Below, one piece after another: positions 9,971-20,851 of a stretch of DNA of 64,000 nucleotides. The first letter of the stretch is position 1, and every line of letters begins with the position of its first letter. A program made the translations under genes and the position numbers. The notes below the pieces were generated by a model that had not been told where the DNA came from, ran no database searches, and saw only the letters and a list, made by a program, of their open reading frames with translations. The stretch is from Bathynomus jamesi (lineage: Eukaryota; Arthropoda; Malacostraca; Isopoda; Cirolanidae): assembly GCA_023014485.1 (NCBI GenBank), contig JAJOZX010003320.1, forward strand, positions 257,501 through 321,500. Direction: 5' to 3'.

Positions 9971-10762
9971 CAGTGGTGGGCACCGTTAACCAAAAAGTTA
10001 ACTTCGATAACGATAATCCGTTAACCCCAATTTTTAACTCCGATAACGATAATCCGATAATTTTACTACAAAGTTAACGGAAGTTAACGATAATCCGTTA
10101 ACCATAACTATTTCTTTACTAACATTTAAAAAAATCAAGGAAAAAAGCTTTAAAACCCATAGAAAATGTTTATTTATGCAAAATCCAACAATAATAGGTA
10201 TTTAACTGTATTTTATCAAGTTTTGCAACTTTTTTGCTTAATAACTTTTTTTTTATTTTTAATAAAACATGTACTGATTACATGTTTTGAAACCCTTGTA
10301 ACCACTAACCATTAACTAAATTTTAATTTACCAGAGAATTATTATGGCGGGAACTGAAAGGTAAAATTAAATTTTAGGCACATTTATTAAAGACTATGAC
10401 ACAATGTGCTGGTTGCCCTTCAGAAAGACCAACTTCTGAAAGTTAGGCCCAACTGCCCGTCTTGACCTCTTGGGCCTCAGGATGTCCTTGCCGAGAGAGA
10501 AGAGCCGTTCCACTGCGGCAGAGGACGGAATTGGCAGACTGAAGTTATGGCGGTTTGAATTCATTCGCGGAGCGGTGATCTTCCGTGAATGACTCCTCGC
10601 AGTTAACGTGTTAACGGACTTTAAGAGACTAAAGATCGAGTTATCGGAAGTTAACTGGTCCGATAACGATAAATGGAAATTAACTTCCATTAATAGTCCG
10701 TTAAAAAAAGTTAACTCCGTTAATTAACTGTTATCGGATTAACGCTTTAGTGCCCAACACTG
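9971..10762 (-). mobile_element. hAT deletion derivative nested in the mariner
   Basis: Ends CAGTGGTGGGCACC (left) and CAGTGTTGGGCACT (right, inverted) with an exact 8-bp duplication CTCCTGAC (9963-9970 and 10763-10770). Repeated subterminal motifs of the type GATAACGATAATCCG and GTTAAC lie inside both ends. Codes only for the C-terminal hAT dimerisation region. Confidence 0.92.
10394..10690 (-). pseudogene. hAT transposase C-terminal remnant
   Basis: The reading frame contains LPIPSSAAVERLFSLGKDIL, the hAT C-terminal dimerisation motif with its catalytic Glu, followed by a basic stretch (RPKRSRRA). Everything upstream is missing. Confidence 0.8.
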
Positions 10763-10925
10763 CTCCTGACATCATTCACCGTGTGCTTGCTGACTGGGTA
10801 TCACGTCTGAATTTGTGTATTGAAAACAATGGTGGACATATTAAGCACGTTCTGTAAATAAAAGCTTTTGTTTTGCCTTTTTTTATTATTTTTTCTATGA
10901 TGCCGGACTTATGGGACACCCTGTA

Positions 10926-11757
10926 TATTGGTATTGGTTGTTGTTCAATTTGTATTTTGCTGCTTCTAAATTGAATCTTCATTATCCTTTGCATGTCGTC
11001 ATCGACTTGAATTTTTTCTAATAACTCTGAAGGAATTTCTTGTATCTTCTCCCATATTTTAACAGCCTGGTTATGTAGGACTACGTTAACTGGATCTAAA
11101 TTTGCATTTGCGTGTAGATGCACTTGTTTTTCGCGGTCTCTACGGGATTTATCTGTTATGTATAGGGTACCTTTGTTTAGTACTCTGCATTTTTCGTAGC
11201 TGGTTATTGGTTGCCAGATGTAGTGGGACGGTTGGGTACAAAAGTACTGATCGGACTAATGCTAGGTGGAGCTTTCTTTTGTTAGCTTTATTGAGGCCTC
11301 TGAATCTGTATAATTTCTGCATGCTGGCTTTTGCTCTGTTAACTCTCTCGGAGTAGTGATGGATGTAGCTCGTTCTTGTTATTTTTAGGCCTAACATTTT
11401 GCCTTCTGTAGCGTATTCATATAGTTCTCCGTCAACTAGGAGATCCCCAGTTTTAGTTCGCCCTATTGGGATCACCGTAAATGTTGCTCTATTCGTTCTG
11501 ATCTTCCATCTTTTTTCGTATTCATTTATGTTCCTGATCTCTCTCGCTGTGTTTTGTGCGATCATTTGGGGTGACCCTACCGGGTCTGGCAGGTCTGACG
11601 TATATTGTGCATACAGTGTAGGGCTCAGACAACCGCCTTGCGGTACTCCTGCCTTTAGGGCAAATTGTTGTCCCTGGTACCCTTCGATGTTTATAACGGC
11701 TTTTCGGTCCATCAGGTAGTCGCAAAGAATACGTTCCAGTATCGGGTTAATGCCCAA
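10926..11757 (-). pseudogene. J1 reverse transcriptase, C-terminal half
   Basis: Continues the RT interrupted by element C. GINPILERILCDYLMDRKA is followed by GVPQGGCLSPTLYAQY (motif B), but the YADD that should follow is missing: the frame goes almost directly to NTAREIRNINEYEKRWKI. Then a thumb/C-terminal region to the end near 10926 (EQQPIPIY). A stop near 11149 adds further damage. Loss of the catalytic Asp pair makes this copy dead regardless of the insertions. Confidence 0.8.
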
Positions 11758-12034
11758 TAGGGTGGAGTGAAAATGGCCCCAAAATTTTTTTTTGTGAATT
11801 TTAACTTACTTGAGGTTTTAAAAGTTGCCAATGGACTAATAGAACAATATGCAAAAAAGTTTATTAAAATCAGACAATCTTTTGATCGACCACCAGACGT
11901 TATAAGTTTACAATAATATACGATTTTACACAAAAATACCTAAAATACGAGTAAACATCAGACTATATATTTTTAGTTATTTTGGCACACTATTATGCTA
12001 ACGATAGAGTCTGAGTTATGCATGCATGGTTAAT

Positions 12035-13471
12035 TCAGAATTGAAAGTCACGTTTAGACTCAAGTTTCGGCATAAGCTGCCGAGAAGCAACGCGAGCCCG
12101 AATAAATCCATGGCGGGACGTCTCGACACACACAGCGGCTGAAGCTTCGGTAACTAGGTTCACGCATCTTTCCACCGCCTGTGTGTGACAAGGGAAGCGA
12201 GGGAAGAGGACACTTGGTGAAATTTGAGCAGAGATCATGTCGTTCAATTCGTTGTCCGTCATATCCATCGTAACAGGAGGCTCCGTCACGGTCAAAGTCT
12301 GCCAATCGACCATGTCCTGGTATTCGGTCGCGTCGAGGTTGAGCGGTGGCACTCGAAACCTGCGGATTTTGTTTGCAGATACATGTGATCTTGCCTTCAT
12401 GATTCTTCTGAGTCCGAGTTCCCTTATATGTGGTCGCTCATCTGTGATCATGGCTAACAGCACGTTCTCGGGGTGTCCGCAGAAGCCGTTTCGCCGAATC
12501 ACCGGGTCGACGACTTTCTTTAGAGAGGAGCTGAGGTACCGTGTTCTCACCATCATCCCGTGCAGATGTTTGGCTCCATCTTTGCATGATGGCTGCGTCT
12601 TGATGGCGAACCATGTTGGGGCGTAGACCCGGATGATGAATGTGACAAGAGTTTTGATGTTGTTGGATGGTGCATCGAGGCCAACATAGAGGCGGAGGAT
12701 TCTGTTGGCAGTTGTCAACCATCGCGAGTGGTTCAATGGTCCAGGTTTTCGCAATGCTAGATCACAGGGACAGTGTCCTTCACTGACAGCTTGACACATC
12801 TGCCACAGGTACTGCTGGTCAGTGCTCAGGTCCTTCACGTCAACATGCGGCAGTGGCTGTAATGGAGATATAGGTTCATACGATGTTATATGGAGTTCCG
12901 TGCATGCTGTGAGAGATTTCCCTATCGGTCCTGAGAAGCACTTAGGTCCTGTAGTTGCTCCATCTAAATGCTGAAACAGGTGTCGCAGGGGGAGCTCGTT
13001 AGCATGTAATAAGCACACGAGCCATTGCAGCGGTTTTTGTAGTAATTCCTCAAGCTGCCGAATAACTCCGCCATTATGTCCAGTGTTGACAGCGGTTCCG
13101 TCGCATCCGACGACTTTCACACTGTCGAGATCCACACTTCGCGCAGCCAAGCATTCAAAGATTACTTTGGAAATCGCCTTGCTTGATCCACTTGACGGCG
13201 TCACGTGGCCAAAGTACGATGAACCTGGTTCACAAATAATGCTGACGTGCTCTTCTGTATCTCTGTCCCGGTGGCCATGTCCTGCGGCGTCTCGTACATT
13301 TTTCATCGTTCTATCCTTTCGACCGTCGAAGTACAATCCAGGCAAGTCTGTCATACTGCTGTCTAGTTTTGTCAGTTCTTGACGAGTTCTACTTCTTTCT
13401 CGGCGAATTTTACTACGATCAATGACTTTGGAGGTGTCATTTGTAGACACAATTCCAATGTCTTGTAGCAC
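12035..13471 (-). CDS. hAT-like transposase C, catalytic part
   Basis: 478 codons without a break. Conserved with A and B: YFDGRK (residues 47-52), GCDGTAVNTG (122-131), LHANELPLRHL (155-165), HSRWLTTANRILRLYV (248-263), CHTQAVERCV (428-437). The arrangement Asp, Asp, His-rich box, Arg-Trp, C-terminal Glu is that of hAT RNase-H-fold transposases; with YARNG-type termini and 8-bp duplications I assign it to hAT, but the sequence is far from Ac/hobo/Buster. The first methionine here is internal; the protein really begins in the upstream block at 14283. Confidence 0.75.
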   Translation of the reverse strand: MLQDIGIVSTNDTSKVIDRSKIRRERSRTRQELTKLDSSMTDLPGLYFDGRKDRTMKNVRDAAGHGHRDRDTEEHVSIICEPGSSYFGHVTPSSGSSKAISKVIFECLAARSVDLDSVKVVGCDGTAVNTGHNGGVIRQLEELLQKPLQWLVCLLHANELPLRHLFQHLDGATTGPKCFSGPIGKSLTACTELHITSYEPISPLQPLPHVDVKDLSTDQQYLWQMCQAVSEGHCPCDLALRKPGPLNHSRWLTTANRILRLYVGLDAPSNNIKTLVTFIIRVYAPTWFAIKTQPSCKDGAKHLHGMMVRTRYLSSSLKKVVDPVIRRNGFCGHPENVLLAMITDERPHIRELGLRRIMKARSHVSANKIRRFRVPPLNLDATEYQDMVDWQTLTVTEPPVTMDMTDNELNDMISAQISPSVLFPRFPCHTQAVERCVNLVTEASAAVCVETSRHGFIRARVASRQLMPKLESKRDFQF

Positions 13472-13731
13472 GGATGAGGCAATAACGGCTGCTGCTCCAT
13501 CTGTGAGACGCCCGTTCTATCGCACGCTTTAGCCAAACATGGTAATCGTACAGTCATCGTCATTCTTTGACGTTTACTCTCCAGTGTCGATAGATCAGGT
13601 TTACAGTGTGACTTAGATAGGGTGTATTCTTCGTCGCTGTTGTCGGTGTCGTCGTCCTTGTCTTCCTCGTTGTAGCTTCCAGAATTGCATTGCTGCTTCG
13701 ATTGTTCTTGGTGAATGCTGTGTCTTCTCGA

Positions 13732-14283
13732 TTAACAGACTTTCCTGGATATTTTCTTCTGTAGCTTTGTTGTTTCCACCAAATCGATGCCTCCTATAAT
13801 CATCTTTCTGGCTCCTCTCTGGTCCTCTAGAAACTTTCTTTCTTTGAGTGGTACTTTGTCCGCTCTTTCGCACTTACAGCTCATGACGAAATCTACACAT
13901 TTGCATTTGCTAATGTCGAAGAGTTTATCTGCGTCTTCTCTGAACTGTTCAAGTTGTTGCTTGTAGTTGTCGTTGTCCTTCCGAGCCTTGTATGGTTTCA
14001 AGATTTTCTTGTATTTCTCGTTGTACGGTCTGAGCGTTTCAATCACTCGTCCGTGCGTCACGGTCGGAAGAGACGCTTTCTCCCAAACAAGTTCAACATC
14101 AACGCAAACTTTTTTTGATACTTCGGCGAACGGTGGATATTTGTTATTCTTCGTTGTCAGCTGTTGTCTTGTATGGATGTAAGCCTTCATAACATCAGCG
14201 TAGGTGGGAAGAACATTTGTGGGTATCTCGCGTGGCGCGCCAAAAATCACACATGCCGCCTTCTCCCTCGTAATAATTTCCAT
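13732..14283 (-). CDS. hAT-like transposase C, N-terminal domain
   Basis: Start at 14283, two bases after a pyrimidine-rich CAG (a likely splice acceptor). 183 codons with LPTYADVMKAYIHTRQQL, VELVWEKASLPTVTHGRVIE, RPYNEKYKKILKPYKARK and a Cys cluster CKCVDFVMSCKC that may bind zinc. The same domain occurs in A (39206 downward) and B (from 35352). The frame is broken between 13731 and 13471, where traces of ACDRTGVS link the blocks; one or two indels or a short intron would explain this. Confidence 0.7.
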   Translation of the reverse strand: MEIITREKAACVIFGAPREIPTNVLPTYADVMKAYIHTRQQLTTKNNKYPPFAEVSKKVCVDVELVWEKASLPTVTHGRVIETLRPYNEKYKKILKPYKARKDNDNYKQQLEQFREDADKLFDISKCKCVDFVMSCKCERADKVPLKERKFLEDQRGARKMIIGGIDLVETTKLQKKISRKVC

Positions 14284-15028
14284 TCTGAAAAAAAAAACAA
14301 CAATTATTATAAATTGTAAGCAATGTAAGACTATTAAAGAATTTCTGCAAGAAAAAGAAATGTCAAATTAATACTGTCACACTCACTTGTCAAACACCTA
14401 TAAACAGATATCAATATGTAATTAACTTACTTTTAATATCAAGTTTCACGAAAAAATGATGATAACAGCACAAATAACCTTCAATTCTCACTGCCACATG
14501 TGCACTGAGCTTGGCGGAGCAGCCGCGCTTTGCATATTACTCACTCTCCCCCCACTCCCAATCTCCCATCCCCTCTGACTCACGGACTGCATATGTTATC
14601 GCACCAAATCACTACCATCACTGAAACTAGCATTAAATCAATGTATGGTTAACTAAACTCTTTCTTATCTCACTTACTCACATCAGCTCTAATAATTTGG
14701 CCACCCTCTGTAATTGCCATTAATTTACATTCCACACATGTTGTAATCTTAAATGTCAACCTCAAGTATGCAATAACACAGTCTACAGCAAACTAAGCTG
14801 TTAATTATTTGCATAAACATGGATGAAAGACCAGCATCTTGGATGACTCCTGATGGGCAAAGCGATCGTTAAAACATGAAATATGCCATATATTAAAATC
14901 GCTGGTGGTCAATCAAGCAATGCTTCAATTGTATTATAATTTCACATGCTTGTTTCTAAAGCCCATTGGCAACTTTTCCACACTCAAGTAAATTAAAAAT
15001 CCAAAAATGATATTTTCACTCCACCTTA

Positions 15029-15815
15029 ATGCCCAATCGCAGGATCTTGCATTGTAGTCCAGTTATCCATACTTTATCGAATGCTTTCTGCACGTCTCGG
15101 AGAACTATATCTATTGATTGGCCTTTTGCTTTAGCAGAAGCAATTCTCTCGCACATTAGTGTTATAGCCGTTTCCGTACTCCTCTTTTTTCAGAACCCGT
15201 GTTGGTGATGGTTCATCAGTTCATTGTCAGTTTAGTAGTCCATTACTCTGCTGTTGATGATCTTTTCAAAGAGTTTACCCATGAATTCTAAGAGGGAGAT
15301 TGGCCTATAATTAGATACGTGTGTCGGGCCCTTCCCCGGCTTGGGAATAAATATCATTTTCGAGATTTTGAAGGCATCTGGGAAGTATCCCACGTTTAAA
15401 GCTGCATTGAGTACTTTTAATAGTTTGTTCAGGAAACTATCTGGGGCATTCTTGAGATTGGCCTTCGTAAGTCGACTTAGCCCTGGGGCTTTCTGCTTGA
15501 ATTTGTTTATATTAATTTTTAGTTCTTCAAGCGTAATTCGACCGCCATATCCATCCATGGTAAATCGAGTGTCATTTACATAATGGTAGGGGGACAGTCT
15601 ATCGATTTTGTCAACGAGTTCTTCCAGGATGTCATTTTCGTGATCTTCATCGTATTCCAAATTCTCTTCGTCTGTTATTGAAAAAATGCCTTCCCAGTGC
15701 TGTCTAAATAGAGCTTCCTTCTTTTCTGGGTCGAATATTTCCTCATTCTTGTTGTTGTTTTTGATGAAGCTTACTGTCTTCGTTTCTTGTCCTTTGGGCC
15801 TTTTGACAGTATCCC
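15029..15815 (-). pseudogene. J1 reverse transcriptase, N-terminal half
   Basis: Begins at the right edge of the J1 linker (WDTVKRPKGQETKT) and runs through LEYDEDHENDILEELVDKID, KFKQKAPGLSRLTKANLKNA and ISKMIFIPKPGKGPTHVSNY with RPISLLEFMGKLFEKII (RT motifs 1-2). A stop at 15232 precedes motif A (IVLRDVQKAFDKVW, frame-shifted) and the break by element C at GIN. Confidence 0.8.
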
Positions 15816-15826
15816 AGATTACTGAT

Positions 15827-18249
15827 TACACCGGTCTGCATGAAATCGATTTCTTTAATTTGAGTTGTGATTCTGAAGCAGTTCGCTGCGCTGAATTACA
15901 AAATGCTACCAGTTTTTTTCTATCTCCAACAGTTTTAAAGTTATTAGCAAAACAATTTTGGGGCGTTTTGTCATTTTTTACCTTTTTTATCTTTAATTAA
16001 TTTCGTTTCTTCATATTTTTCAGATAGATAATTCTAACATTACATCTTTAAAATTTTAATAATGGCTTCTAGAGGATGTACCCATAGTCCAGACATATTT
16101 TGTTATATTTGTGGTCGGTATGTTGTAAAACAAAGGACAAATGTAACGACCTTCATTAAGAGAGCTTATCATGCTTATTTTTTAATTAAATTAGGAGATC
16201 AAGACAAAAGTTGGGCTCCACACAAGATTTGTCTTACATGTGTTGCGGCACTAAGGAATTGGAGCAAAGGTAAAAAGAAAAGTTTGCCATTTGGGATCCC
16301 TATGGTATGGCGCGAGCCTAGAAACCATACCGACGACTGCTACTTCTGTTCTTGCAATGTTAAAGGTTATAATGCAAAGAATAAAGAGAGCCTTCAATAC
16401 CCAAGTCTTCCATCTGCAATAAGGCCGGTACCCCATGGTCCAGAAGTTCCTATCCCCGCCCACCCGAGAGTCTGGATCAATACAATTCAGATTCTGATTC
16501 AGCTCCAAATCCAGACAATGATGATCTTTATGAACAGCCAACAGCTGACCGAAATCCTCCCAAACCATTAACCCCAGCCGAACTAAATGACTTAGTCAGG
16601 GAATTGAATCTGCCTAAGGACTCTGCAGAACTTTTGGGGTCTAGATTGCAGGAGAACAATTTATTGGCATCCGACACATACTTCGCTTGGTACAGAAATC
16701 GTGAGAAAGACTTCGTGCCTTTTTTCGAAGAAGATGGTCCCTTGGTATTTTGCAAGGACATCACAGGATTAGTGTGCAAGCTAGGCATCGAATATCAAAC
16801 CAGTGACTGGAGGTTGTTTATAGATTCCTCTAAAACCAGTCTAAAAGGAGTGTTACTGCACAACGGTAACAAATATGCATCAATCCCAGTGGCCCATTCT
16901 CCTCATTTAAAAGAGACCTATGATAACATGAAACTGCTTCTGGAAAAAATTCAGTATCAAAATCACAGATGGATATTGTGTGGGGATCTCAAAGTCCTTT
17001 GCATGTTACTTGGGCAGCAATCAGGATACACTAAGATGCCATGTTTCATCTGCGAATGGGATAGTCGAGCACGTGACCAGCACTGGAAGAGGAAAACTTG
17101 GCCTCCTAGAGAGAATCTTACCCCAGGATCAAAGAACATTTTACATGAACATCTAGTTGAACCAAATAAATCCTCCTACCACCCTTGCACATTAAGTTAG
17201 GCTTGATGAAGCAGTATGTCAAAGCATTGAATAGAGAAGGTGAGTGTTTCAAGTACATTTGTTCAAAATATCCAAAGATTAGCTACGAGAAAATAAAGGA
17301 AGGTGTTTTTATAGGTCCTCAGATTAGAAAGTTATTGACAGACGATCATTTCCTAAACACAATGACCAATAAAGAAAAAGAAGCATGGCTTGGTTTCAAA
17401 GATGTTATTGAAAACTTCTTGGGAAACTACAAGAGCCAAAATTATGAAAGACTGGTGGAAAATATGCTTAAAAAGTTTTGCGCCTTAGGCTGCAACATGA
17501 GCCTGAAAGTTCACTTCTTATTTTCGCATCTTGACCATTTTCCCGAAAATCTCGGAGATGTCAGTGAGGAGCAAGGGGAACGATTTCACCAGGACATCAA
17601 AGCCATGGAAAGAAGATATCAAAGAAGATGGCATACAAATATGATGGCGGATTACTGCTGGTGTCTGCGACGAGATCAGCCTAACGCACAGCATAAGAAA
17701 ACATCAAAGAAGCACCGGTTTAGTCGTCAATAGTCAGATCTACCTTCGTAGTCTTAAGTCTTTGGAATAAGCCCTGAAATGTTTGCAAGTAAAGAAGGTA
17801 AATATATTTTGTTTCTTTCAGTTATTTTTTTATTCTTTCATAAATAAGCAATATGCTTGTCCAAGAGCTAGGAGCTATTTAATTCTGCTTTAATTAGGTT
17901 TTACTCTATCACCTAAAGATTTCGTGCTACAAGGGGTGTTGTAATACCTCATCTGTCCCCAAATGTTAACCACCCATTGATGGGAGGGGAGAGAGTATTT
18001 TGCTGGGAACGGGACTGGTTGTTATATATATTTACCCTACATTATTATGTAAGCGTTACTCTAGTCTATAACAACAAAATCCCATTTGGGGATAAATGGG
18101 GGATTTATGACACACCCTGTAGTAGGAAAACCATACGTGATAGGGAAAAACTAACTATATTTTTGAGATCAGCGCACTCAAATTATATAGAATCACCAAC
18201 TAGTTTGTAAAAATCGATCGACAAGTTTTCAAATGTGTACTGGTGTTAT
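15827..18249 (+). mobile_element. Unassigned DNA element in J1 (zinc-cluster protein family)
   Basis: About 2.4 kb of plus-strand sequence splits J1 between its endonuclease and RT. The ends look like imperfect inverted repeats: TTACACCGGTCTGCATG at the left against TAACACCAGTACACATT inverted at the right. J1 has GTATCCCAGA before and GTATTCCAGA after the insert, which may be a diverged target duplication of about 9-10 bp, but its position relative to the ends is not clean. Boundaries are approximate. Confidence 0.55.
16062..17733 (+). pseudogene. Zinc-cluster protein of a widespread invertebrate repeat family
   Basis: Three overlapping blocks (16062-16571, 16604-17200, 17185-17733) make one protein of about 550 residues with two frame changes. 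The N terminus has Cys pairs (FCYICGRYVV, KICLTCVAA, DCYFCSCNV). The middle holds LFIDSSKTSLKGVLLHNGN and MPCFICEWDSRARDQHW. The C terminus has RKLLTDDHF, NFLGNYKSQNY, GCNMSLKVHFLFSHLDHFP and VSEEQGERFHQDIKAMERRY. I know this layout as a recurrent uncharacterised family in arthropod and other invertebrate genomes. Conserved D and E residues suggest an RNase-H-fold transposase, but that is inference. Confidence 0.6.
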
Positions 18250-19270
18250 CGTATTCCAGAGGGCCTTTTGCATTTCGCTTAACTCGAAATAAATTTCCGC
18301 CTGCAGCCTTTTCATTCGGTTATACAAGTATCTGTTAGGGTCATTTGTTCTTATTTGCTGATATATTATCTTAAATTGTTGTTGCTTGAGAGCGACCTGC
18401 CCATTTAGTGGGGGGTGAGGCAGAGTTTTATATTTAGTTTTAGGGACACAAGTTGTATCTGCTTCTTCTATTGCGGTCGTAATGTTATTAAGTTCTGCAT
18501 CTATCTCTTCGAGTGTAGCATCGGTTAGGTCGCTACCTCCATATGCGCTCAGCATTTGTTTGTAGCGCTCCCAGTTAGCTCGCTTGTAGGTTTTCCTCTC
18601 TGTGACTGGGATTTGGATTGGGTTTGCAGAAATAAGCATGATTACGGGAAGATGATCACTTGGCGTAAGTGGGCCTTCTTTAATGTGGTAGTTGAATGGT
18701 TGCTTGTCATTCATTAACACTATATCTGGCCGGGTGGCAGATCTGTTTGTAATGAAGGTTGGGAATTCGGGTCAACTTTCTTGACTATATTCCTCTCCAG
18801 GAGTGTATTCAAATTGTCGCCGATTCTGTTGAAGGCTGTGTACCCAGCGGCTGCAAAGCGGGCATACAGATCGCCCATGAGTATGACCGGGCTATTTCTA
18901 TTGAATAGGTTAATAAGGTTGTGCAATGGCAAATAGTTTCTCCTCAGTGGTTGGTAGCCAACGGCTATTCCTATATCTCCCATTTCTGTGCTTATAGTGA
19001 TGGCTAGGTAAGCTTCGTCCAGGGGCTCTCGATCTTTGTATTGGATTCCTCTTTTAATTGCTATTGCTACTCCGTCATAATGTTCATTGCTGTCGTTTTT
19101 CTGGATGATGTTGTAGTTAAATATCTTGAGTTTCCTGTCATCTTTCAGTCCGTGTCCTGAAATGAGGATGATGTCGGGATCCTCGTCCTTGTAGAGGTTG
19201 CATAATTGGTGCCGTTTCGTATCCCATTGTCCTACGTTGTGTGCTATTATTTTTATTTTATTATTGGGGT
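18229..19270 (-). pseudogene. J1 APE-type endonuclease and linker
   Basis: Starts around KIKIIAHNVGQWDTKRHQL (first conserved Asn), with PDIILISGHGL where the catalytic Glu region lies, HYDGVAIAIKRGI, PVILMGDLYARFAAAGY (the usual GDFNAKH, changed), and LTPSDHLPVIM (the SDH motif). Frame breaks near 18984 and 18720. The linker to RT ends at the insertion near 18249. Such endonucleases nick the target for target-primed reverse transcription; the GDL change plus frame errors mean this copy is inactive. Confidence 0.8.
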
Positions 19271-19412
19271 ATATTGATTATGAGTTCACTGATGTCTTGT
19301 TTATTCATTTCTCTCAGTTCGGCTGTTTCACGGACCTTTGTCTTGGATCTCTCGTCGGAGATCGCTCCGCTCCACACCTCTTCTTATTGAAGTTCTCTTG
19401 CGTTAGTACTGT

Positions 19413-20851
19413 TTAGTTTTCTTTTGCTATTTTGATAAGGCCTTGCTTTAAGGCCGCTTCAACGTCTGTTTCTTTCGTCGAGGATTTGTAGTCCCATTTA
19501 TATCTCTGGCACGCTATTCCTTCGATTATAGGTTTTGTGCTTACGGTTTTTGGGAAGCCTTGCTTCTCCGACGCGTATATTTGGAGGTTGAATTCCTCGG
19601 CTTCATATTGGTATTGGTCCTGTGAGACTTTTTCTTCTCTGCCGGCTGGCTTTCGTTTTGTTGGGTCTCTGCTTGTTTGGCGAGACTGTGCAATTGTTGT
19701 GGTTGTTTTTGCCACCTCAGTTGTAGCGCTTATGGGGTCTTTCTGGGAGGTGTCTGCACTGCCTGTTTGAGTAACGTTTGTGCCGTCTCCAGCGGCGGCA
19801 TTTGTTCTTTTTATTATTCGAACGGGATTACTTCGCTCAGGCTCTGCTGCAGCTTGTTCTGGTGCGCAGTCGTTGTGGGACAGGCTCATTGCATTTGTGA
19901 GCAGACTGGATGGGGGGTTTTCTTGGAATTTCATTTCCTGGAACCCGTTGAGCTTTAGTATAGAATTGAGTTCAGTAGCGTAGCTACCTGGTTTCGCTAT
20001 ATTCATGACATGCGCATGCATGATGCATGTCATTATGATGGTTTTGTCTTTTTCTGTCCTTGTGTCGTCGTAGTGTGGGCTACTTCTGCGTACCCTCTTG
20101 TATTTCTGTCTTTTTCTTGTTCCCTCTTCTTTTTCATTAAGCCCTTTTTTAGGGGGCAATTCATTGCCATTGTTCTGTGAGGTCCGTCACAGTTTAGGCA
20201 CTTCTTACTCGCGCTTTTGCAGCTCCTCCAGCTGTGGTCACTTCCACTGCATTCGGAGCATCTAGTTTGGTCCTTTTGAGGACAGTCCTTCGTAAGATGT
20301 TCTTCCAATTTATAACATCTGAAGCACATTTGTATGTTTATGAATCGATCCTGTTCGATCTGACTAGGCGATATTCTTACGTTGAATGCCAGTAGGCCCT
20401 CTTCCGTTGCTTTCTTTGCCATTGCCGTTTCACTGAATACCACCTTCATGAGGTGAGTATTTCTTCCGAATTTGATGATTTCTTTTACCTTCGCCCATCT
20501 TTGGCATTTTTCAATTTCGTCCTTTATATCTTCCGCGGAGTGTTCTCCGACCCATTCGTCGAGCTTTTTGCAGATGATTGACCTCGAGGCCAATACAGCT
20601 GGGGGGATTTGTGGCTCAAGGCCAATTTCTTTGAGTGCCTTCACAGCGGCAGGGTTGGTAAGGGAAATGACGTCCCTTTCCTCATGACATAAAGCGATGA
20701 ACCCAGAATTCACCGCTATCAGTTTATTAAGGGCCACGCCTAAGTGGCCATAAATTTGTTTAAAAACAGCTCGTCTCGCTGGGGTCTCCTCACCCCTTAT
20801 CACTCGTAGTGGTATACGAGTTGGCATACTGGTGTTTGGTTTTCTAACCAA
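19413..20851 (-). pseudogene. J1 ORF1 nucleocapsid-like protein with CCHC knuckles
   Basis: Start at 20851. The first block (272 codons) ends with three CCHC-type knuckles (CFRCYKLEEHLTKDC, CSECSGSDHSWRSC, CLNCDGPHRTMAMNC). Near 20040-20150 the frame shifts and the rest continues to 19413 (DKTIIMTCIMHAHVMNIAKP). Total about 470 residues, as in Jockey-type ORF1 proteins, which bind RNA. One frameshift separates it from an intact ORF. Confidence 0.8.

Larger units (their letters stand above)
9415..10854 (+). pseudogene. DD41D mariner transposase, N-truncated, split by hAT
   Basis: Starts around GHNVYARDANFPS, keeps the first Asp (ILFSDEAVFYGNG), then WFQQDGAPAHY and SPDLTPLDFYLWGH with 41-residue spacing. 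The frame stops at the hAT insertion (9971) and resumes at 10771 with the C-terminal segment ending at 10854. No DNA-binding domains remain. A 30-bp tandem duplication (TTCATATTTTTCTATTTC type) lies just upstream at 9360-9419. Confidence 0.85.
9326..10923 (+). mobile_element. Tc1/mariner DD41D element with a nested hAT
   Basis: Inverted ends AGGGTGTCCCATAAGTTCGG (left) and CAGGGTGTCCCATAAGTCCG (right, inverted), with TA on both sides (9324-9325 and 10924-10925). About 0.8 kb without the nested hAT (9971-10762), so the N-terminal half of the transposase has been deleted. It sits in the J1 3' region. Confidence 0.88.
11758..15028 (-). mobile_element. hAT-like transposon C (TAGGGTGG termini)
   Basis: 3,271 bp bounded by TAGGGTGGAGTGAAAAT (left) and TAAGGTGGAGTGAAAAT (right, inverted), flanked by an exact 8-bp duplication ATGCCCAA (11750-11757 and 15029-15036). 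Homology extends inward on both sides (GCCAATGG-type segment). Inserted in the J1 RT. Two reading-frame blocks on the minus strand code for a transposase also found in elements A and B. 14284-15028 and 11758-12034 are non-coding; the former contains a G-rich stretch on the minus strand near 14540-14580. Confidence 0.9.

Noticed and set aside
19537..19983. Overlapping plus-strand frames of 67-93 codons
   Set aside because: Antisense shadows of J1 ORF1.
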